64,000 bases of DNA from Filosporella fistucella. Taxonomy: Eukaryota; Ascomycota; Leotiomycetes; Helotiales. Made by a program: the position numbers and the translations under genes. Positions 57,511 to 64,000 of the stretch are shown piece after piece; positions within the stretch are counted from its first letter, which is position 1, and each line of letters starts with the position of its first letter. The notes under the pieces were generated by a model. It was given only the letters and a program-made list of their open reading frames with translations. It was not told the DNA's origin and did no database searches. The stretch covers positions 2,418,001 to 2,482,000 of the forward strand of contig JAQJZZ010000005.1 of the NCBI GenBank assembly GCA_030077755.1. Reading direction: 5' to 3'.

Positions 57511-58734
57511 ATGATTTCAGCAGCAACTCTCCTTTTCGCGCCTCTTGCATTGGCATCTTCAGTCCAGCATCTCTCAACACGCCAATCAGCCTGCTCAGAC
57601 ACCCACATCTTCCTCGCAAAAGGCAACAACGAGCCATATCCAGGTCGCCAAGGTGTTCTTGTCAATGCCATTTGCTCCGGTCTTGAGAGCTGCGACTATG
57701 AAGATATTCTTTTCTACAACCCAGTTGAATCTCCATACTGTGACTCTGTCAGTCAAGGAGCTGCAAATGGTATCCTCCAAATTAACGCATATAACGCTCG
57801 CTGCCCGGACTCAAAGTTGGTAGTCAGCGGTTACTCCCAAGGAGCGCAAATTGTTGGAGATATTCTAGGTGGCGGTGGTGGGACTTTCTTCCAAGGTTGT
57901 CAGCAAGCAACAAATGCAGCTTTGGATGTCAATTCAGCTGCAGGAAAGAAGAGTAAGTGTCATGCTGAACATTGCTTTGCGCCATGCTAATTATAACCTC
58001 AAACAGTCGCCGCCGCTCTTGTCTTTGGCTCTACCAGACACACCGCCGGTCAAAGCTACAATGTCCTAACTGGAGGAAGTGGAAGCGGTCTATTCCCTCG
58101 TACTGGTGCTCAACTCGCTGGTCTCGCTCAATACAGCTCTGTTTTCCACGATTACTGTGTATCAACTGATCCCATCTGTGCTGGAGGCGGAGACGTTGCA
58201 ACCCATCTCAATTACTTCGACATTTACACGAACGAGGCTGCTGCTTGGGTCAAAAGCCAACTCGCATCTTTCTCAGAGCCAACTACCAGTTCTTCCGCTG
58301 TCGCTATACCTACGAGCAGCACCATTGCCTCCACTGCATCTGCCATCACTGCCAGTCCACTCTACCCAACAGTTGGCCGTGGCAATGGTACCGCATCTGC
58401 TTCTGTAGTTGTCACTTGCATTCCAGCTATCCCAACAGTCACATCATCTGTTATCGTTACTGTCACTAGCTGTCCAGTTGAGACTGCCGGGCTCTCCACA
58501 ATACCAACTGTTGCCACGTACCCAGCTACACAAACGAAAGAATGGGGCTACACAACAACAGTTGCTTATACGACCGTTGCATCATTCACCTCTACATCCT
58601 CGGCGAAGGCGACTCCATCCGCATCTTCCAACACCACCACCCCTGTCACATTTACTGGTGATGCTAGCAGTGGACGTACAAGTTGGGGTATCTTCTCCGT
58701 CGTTGTTGCTGGAGTTATGGCTTCATTTTTGTAG
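57511..58734 (+). CDS. secreted GPI-anchored cutinase-family (CE5) esterase
   Basis: Exons 57511-57952 and 58007-58734 (54-nt intron) encode 389 residues. Signal peptide MISAATLLFAPLALA. The serine-esterase core reads HIFLAKGNNEPYPGRQG, CPDSKLVVSGYSQGAQIV with Ser109 as nucleophile, VFGSTRH, then DPICAGGG (Asp) and HLNYFDIY (His), the CE5 catalytic triad order. The ~140-residue Ser/Thr-rich tail ends in a small-residue site and a hydrophobic helix (WGIFSVVVAGVMASFL), typical of a GPI anchor. Family members cut plant cutin or acetylxylan; the anchor would keep it at the wall. The ATG at 57511 was chosen because the signal peptide begins there. Confidence 0.9.
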
Positions 58735-58945
58735 ACGTGAGGGTGTGATAGCGTGTTTTTCTACTGTACATAATTCTAATATGCATTATATTGCAATTAA
58801 TGATCTACTTCTGCAAAACTTCTGTCCCTCGCGCTCTCTTCGAATGATTCAGGTCATATAGAAGTTGACAATGTGTTCATTCTACCGGAGCTGCTACCCA
58901 CTGTCTCCAAGTCTCACTACATATTTTCCAATCGCCTGCAAGGTG

Positions 58946-60062
58946 TCAACATATGGAGCACAAAACTTTGGGGCTACGTACCTTTCCCTTTTCTATCTCT
59001 TCGCTTACTTCTGTGAGTTTCTCCAGTGTAGTCATATGGACAGTCGGCTTCACCAACCCTCTCTCAACAAAGGTAATTGCCTCCAGAATATCACTCCGGG
59101 ACCCAACAGCAGATCCAATGATCTTGATACCCATATCAATGAACAAAAGAGGGTGAAAGTTCACCAATTGTGGTGGAGGTGGAATCCCAATACAGACCAA
59201 CGTTCCAAAAGGACCTAGCATAGGAAGAGCATCTTGATATGCTTTCCCAGACCCCGCGACAACTAAAACAGCAGCAGCTCCTACACCCGTCGCTTGTCGA
59301 ACAAGTGAAGCAGCGTCCTTTGTCTCAAGTACGTCAATATATACTTCTGCACCTAAATCGATGCAGTATTGATGCTTCTCACTTCCTGCGTCAATCGCAA
59401 TGCATCGATATCCCATCGCTTTAGCATACTGAATACCCAATGCTCCAACTCCACCTCCAGCTCCGGAAATCACAACCCATTGTCCTGGAGTCGCTCCACA
59501 TATTTTCAAGCCTTTATAGATGGTAACTCCACCACAAAGAATAGGAGCCAGGACTTGATCTTCCGGTCCCTCTGGAATCGGCGTCAGATATCGAAATGGA
59601 ACGACTGTGTATTCAGCAAATGTTCCATCGATTTTCCTTCCGGAATTTAGTTGTTCGTAACAACGTGTTTCTCCTCCCTCAATAAGACACATTGCGCATT
59701 TCCCGCAAACATCTCGCTGCCATGCTACTCCCACTCGTTGTCCGACTTTAACTTGCGATCCAGATAATCCCGATCCAAGCTTGACGACTCGTCCTACGCC
59801 TTCATGGCCGAGAATACGACATGCTGGTCCAAGATGGCCAGATGCGAGACCGATATCTGTTCCACAGACGCCAGTAACCGATAACTTGACCAGAACATCT
59901 TGGGGACCCGGCTCAGGTGTATTTGCGTACTCGATTTCAAAATGGGGTTTTATTCCTTCATTTTTCTACCAAAAGTCATTAATCTTTCACGGTCCTTCCA
60001 AACAATAGAAAATGATGACTTACAACCACAACAGCAGTCTTATGTTTCACAGGTAAACTCAT
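58946..60062 (-). CDS. zinc-dependent alcohol dehydrogenase (class ADH1-like)
   Basis: Exons 60062-60024 and 59965-58946 (58-nt intron) encode 352 residues. The catalytic zinc ligands are in GVCGTD and ILGHEGVG, with the third in APILCGG. The structural zinc has four Cys in CGKCAMCLIEGGETRC. The cofactor fold is ISGAGGGVGALGIQYAKAMG, followed by IAIDAGSEKH, whose Asp indicates NAD preference. This resembles fungal ADH1/ADH3-type alcohol:aldehyde enzymes. The residue preceding C-G-K is Val and the usual W-I-H is WQR, so substrate range may differ. The aldehyde dehydrogenase gene lies divergently 1 kb away. Confidence 0.9.
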
Positions 60063-61085
60063 ATTTTTCTTTTTCCTCTTTCAAGCAATGATCAACTTCA
60101 GGGACCAGCATAAACCAAGCCTCACTTTCACAATTCTAGAAACGCAACCCTAGCTTTCTCTTCTTCTTAACATAAATAATCCGCGGCCGAGGCTCTCCCA
60201 GACTCGACTCGTTCCGTTTTTCTATGACCCCCCAAGTCCTCCGTGCCAGTCCCAGTCCCAGTCCCCGTCCCCCTCGTCAAAACAGCCTCCGTCACATGCT
60301 AGTAGCGGGAATAACCCCCTAGGGCAAACCTTCACCCCTCCAACATGCACCCATTCTCGGCTTCTCACCGTAACCAGCAACACCCAAGACTTTTCTGCTA
60401 TGGACTACAGTAGCCAGTATAGTATATTATCGCTCCACTCACCCCTGACCCCACATGATATCTGCAGCAATAGTGATGCAATGCGCGCATCGCAGTCGCA
60501 GTGCCCTTACAGTACGGTGTACGGAGTATAGCCAGACAAGACCAGCCCCACATGCAGTACAATTCCGCAATCCGCATCAATCGGTTCGGTTTCACGAATC
60601 AGTCTGCAGTGCATTGCAGTGGTGGTTGTGGGTGTATACCGAATACAACGTATACAGTACAGCACTGGCGGCTGGAAACTCTCTCCGTGCTGCCGAGGGG
60701 CCCTGGGGCTGGGGCTGGGGACGGGGAGATGGTGGGGTTGCTGAGAGCAGAAGAGGCGGTATACCCCCCGCCTAGGTAGTCTAGTCTATGCAGTATCAAC
60801 GAGGGCCGGAGAGAAAAATTTATCCGTGAGGATATATTTAGGATGATGTCCGTTTTCACCTATCTCTTGCTATCAATTTCGTTCGCGCGAAGGGATCTAT
60901 CTATGCTGAACTCGTTAATCTGATAAATCATTCTGATAAACTCGTGTGTGTTTGAGTGCATAAAATCTATTCTTGTTTTGCTGCTCTAGTTTTGTACGTT
61001 CGACATTGCAAATCTCGATTCCCATTCAGAATCATTATTTTGGGTTGATATAGCCGTTTATTCTGTTCAGAGGGATACGCTCACG
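60063..61085. promoter_or_regulatory. divergent promoter region of ADH and ALDH genes, with simple repeats
   Basis: The 1023 bp between the two start codons contain a CCAGTC tandem repeat near 60245-60275 and a GGGGCT-type G-rich run near 60700-60730. No TATA or named regulator site was assigned. A CGGAG-N-type zinc-cluster half site cannot be judged by eye. Confidence 0.4.
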
Positions 61086-62711
61086 ATGGGTGAAGCTTCC
61101 AGACCTGTTTTCAGTTTTGAGAAATTTGAGAATATTATTCAGGGCTCCACGCGGGGAGGAGAGAAGATCCATCATGGTGTTAATCCCTCCGATAAGTCGT
61201 TGCTTTGGGATGTACCTATTGCCAGTGAGGCGGATCTGAATGAAGCTGTGGATGCGGCACAGGTCGCGTTCAAGAAATGGTCGAAGACTAGTTGGAAGGA
61301 ACGACAAGATATCTTGGGATTGATGAGAGATGAGTTGGCGAGACATAGGGAGGAGATGGGAAAGTTGCTGAATATGGAGTGTGGGAAGCCGGTATATCAT
61401 TCTCTTACACTCTTAAAAGAAGACGTACTGACAAAATGACAGATTCAATTCGCGCTCGGAGAAGTAGATGCCGCAATTGGAACCCTTGATTTTCACAGTA
61501 TGTCTTCATTCCTCCCATCTCTCCTCCACTCACTAACAAACAACCCAGCAACTCTCCCATCACCGGGCTCCGAGATCCTCCAAGATGACCCCGACCTCAA
61601 GCTCACAATGTCCTACACGCCCCTCGGCGTAACGGCAGCCATCTGTCCCTGGAACTTCCCCCTCGTCCTCTCCATGGGAAAAATCAGCGCCGCTCTACTA
61701 ACAGGAAACACCATGATCGTGAAACCATCCCCATTCACCCCCTACAGCAGTCTAAAATTCATCGAAATGTCACAACAATATCTCCCTCCCGGTGTCCTTC
61801 AAGGCCTAAACGGAGACGACAAACTAGGACCCCAAATCACAGAACACCCTGGTATCGCCAAGATCAGTTTCACAGGTTCCATCGCCACTGGAAAAAGAGT
61901 CCTCATATCCTCTGCAAAAACACTAAAGAGAGTCACTCTAGAACTAGGCGGCAACTCAGCATGCATAATCTGCCCCGACGTCGATGTTCAGAAGATCGCT
62001 CCCCTAGTAGCTCTAGGCGCATTCTTCAACTCGGGGCAAATATGCGTAGCCAGCAAGCGCCTCTTCGTACACGAAGATATCTATCAAGAAATGCTACAAG
62101 CTCTCACCTCTGTCGTGAAAAGCTGGAAAGTAGGACATGCAGGTGAAGCAGGAACAATGTTAGGACCAGTGCAGAACGAGATGCAGTATGAGATTGTGAA
62201 AGGGTTTTTCGAGGATTGCGCTGTGAATGGGTATACGTTTGCTCTTGGGGGAGAGGTGGGAACGAAGGGGGGTTTCGTGGTCCAACCTGCTATAGTGGAT
62301 AATCCACCTCTGTCGTCCAAGATCGTGAAAGAAGAACCTTTTGGTATTTCTATTCCCTCCCCCTTCTCAATCTCTAAACATGAAACCTAATGAATAACAG
62401 GCCCAATCGTCCCCATGATGCCCTGGAGCAACGAATCCGAGCTCCTAGAACGCGTGAACGATACTAACACTGGTCTCGGCGGCGCCGTCTGGAGCGCAGA
62501 CCTAGAACGCGCGAATAGACTTGCGGCTCAGATTGAAGCAGGCACGATCTGGATTAATAGTTTTGAGAGACCGCTTGCACAGGCTTATTTCTCGGGGCAT
62601 AAGGAGAGTGGGCTTGGCGGGGAGCTGGGCAAACATGGGATATTGAGTTATTTGAATGCAAAGGTGGTGCATTTGTATAAGATGGATGTGGGGAAGGGTG
62701 CGAAATTGTAG
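61086..62711 (+). CDS. NAD(P)-dependent aldehyde dehydrogenase (succinate/benzaldehyde type)
   Basis: Four exons (61086-61391, 61443-61497, 61549-62343, 62401-62711) encode 488 residues, all in phase. The signature ICPWNFPLVLSMGKISAAL is present, with KPSPFTPYSSL. The general-base Glu is in VTLELGGNSACII and the nucleophile Cys in FFNSGQICVASKR. KEEPFGPIVPMMPW and WINSFERP follow. The end GGELGKHGILSYLNAKVVHL is the usual C-terminal helix. It oxidises an aldehyde to the acid; subfamily features (ICPWNFP, no mitochondrial signal) suggest a cytosolic enzyme of the fungal aldehyde dehydrogenase group. The divergent ADH could supply its substrate. Confidence 0.9.
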
Positions 62712-64000
62712 GGAGGGGGTTGAGGCTAAGGGTTGGGGCTTTTTTATGGGGAGGATGTGCTTTAGGGAGGAGATAGCTTGAATTGATCGTTTGTCATGTA
62801 TGTGTGTATTCAGATACTATTTGAAGACAAGAATGTTATGATATATCAGCATTACTATATTATTCCAACGCAAACCCTTAATGGTTGAGAGTTTGTATCA
62901 AAATTGCTAATGTGACAATCTCTCACTCTTGGATTGTTGTGGCGACGCTTCACGGTGAGGAAGACGGATAAGAAATCATCTAGCGAGTGCTTGATGTCAT
63001 TAGAGACTACTAGCGTGCTTAAATTTATAGTCTTCATACACATGGTGAGAGAGAAAGTCAGTAGCGCAGCGTTGGGAAATGCCATAGCCATAGGTTATAA
63101 GTGATGAGGGAAATTGGCTGAAAATTTTGGGGTAGGTGAGTGGTAATAAGTCTCTAATGGAAACCATGAGTGGATTAGTAGCTTGACTGTAAATGATATC
63201 ACATGTTTTGGATATATTCGCGACTTATATTTGAGGAAATGATGACATGTGTGATTAGCTACACGATGTTGAGCAGTAAGAATCTTGCAGATCATTGAAG
63301 CAAGTTAAAGTACAACGATATCCTTTTTGAATCAAACGTTAAAGAGCCCAAAACCACTCTATCTCAACTTCTTACCCCCTATTTTCCCATCCTTCCCTGC
63401 TGTGCTTCTCACACCCCCCATTCTTCCTTCGGAACCCCCACCCCAAATGATACTCTCATCTTCCCCTCCACTTCACCATACAGTCTTACAACGCTCACAC
63501 CGTTCATGATGACAGAACCTGCACGTTGGCTCTTCACCGAGATTTCTGATGGCGTTCCCTTTAGCTGTCTGTGATATATTAGTATATTATATCTGGTGCA
63601 GAAGAAGGAAAAGATGGAAAGGAAGGGAACTCACGGTTCGGTGTTTACCAGAGTGGTCAGACTGGATTTGGCAGCAGTACCATGGTTTTAGAGCTGCGAT
63701 TTTGGATTTTATTTTTGACGGGGAATTACCCATTTTTTGTTTTTTTGGTGGCGGGAATATGTCTAGTAAATGAGTAGAGTGTGGAGTAATTGAGATGTGT
63801 GTCTGGATTGTAAATATCGTGTGTTGAATATGTGTGTGATTGGTTGTGTCGAGGAGGTATTTTGAGTGTTAGGAATAGGAATAGATATGAATGTCGTGAT
63901 GAATGTGTCATTTTCGAGGCAAAGAAGCTGTGCAATTACAGGAAGAGAGGATTCGTGGAGTTAAATAATATTTCCTCCTTTGTGAATCAAAAGCCCTTTT
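62712..64000. other. intergenic to window end, nothing recognised
   Basis: Short frames (62855-63091 minus, 63095-63295 minus, 63549-63773) carry no motif. A gene just beyond the window could begin near the right edge but no exon is identifiable. Confidence 0.4.

Noticed and set aside
53623..62711. Secondary-metabolite biosynthetic cluster around the LaeA-like methyltransferase
   Set aside because: No polyketide synthase, NRPS, terpene synthase or prenyltransferase is present in the window.

Overview
The window looks like nuclear DNA of a filamentous ascomycete, most likely a Helotiales/Sclerotiniaceae-type Leotiomycete; the order-level guess is inference. Genes are split by short introns (about 43-117 nt) with GTAAGT-like donors and CTAAC/CTGAT-like branch sites. 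Both strands are used without operons. The first 8.4 kb carry the TA-rich, stop-riddled signature of repeat-induced point mutation (RIP).

Layout. 1-8440: an AT-rich block holding a RIP-degraded Ty3/gypsy retroelement (gag, protease, reverse transcriptase, RNase H and integrase remnants), then featureless AT-rich DNA. 8.6-10.1 kb: a dynamin-family GTPase cut off where this block begins. 11.7-16.6 kb: a DEDDh RNA exonuclease and two genes of unknown function. 17-18 kb: a dead Tc1/mariner transposase joined to an unidentified coding relic. 20-27 kb: a membrane-anchored aspartic-protease homologue with both catalytic aspartates replaced, then a divergent pair of a Dal5-like MFS permease and a Baeyer-Villiger-type flavin monooxygenase. 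29.7-31.1 kb: a secreted GH7 cellobiohydrolase. 33.5 kb: a tRNA-like sequence with an odd anticodon arm.

34.7-42.5 kb holds what was an aromatic-acid (phthalate/catechol-type) catabolic cluster: an MFS transporter, a 4,5-dihydroxyphthalate-decarboxylase-like protein, the C-terminal stub of a Zn2Cys6-type regulator, a phenol-hydroxylase-like FAD monooxygenase and a class II aldolase. Only the monooxygenase reads through intact; the others carry stops, frameshifts, a lost splice donor or a truncation.

44-51.8 kb: a conserved-looking protein of unknown function, two related small Cys-containing proteins (one possibly broken) and a multi-pass membrane protein. 52.3-53.3 kb: a tandem pair of tiny Cys-rich proteins with N-myristoylation-type starts, the second with a premature stop. 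53.6-64 kb: a LaeA-like methyltransferase, a hotdog thioesterase, a GPI-anchored cutinase-family esterase, and a divergent zinc alcohol dehydrogenase/aldehyde dehydrogenase pair that could act in sequence. The last 1.3 kb shows no supportable gene.

Exon boundaries were placed by eye from splice consensus, phase and family resemblance. No database search, alignment or expression data was available.
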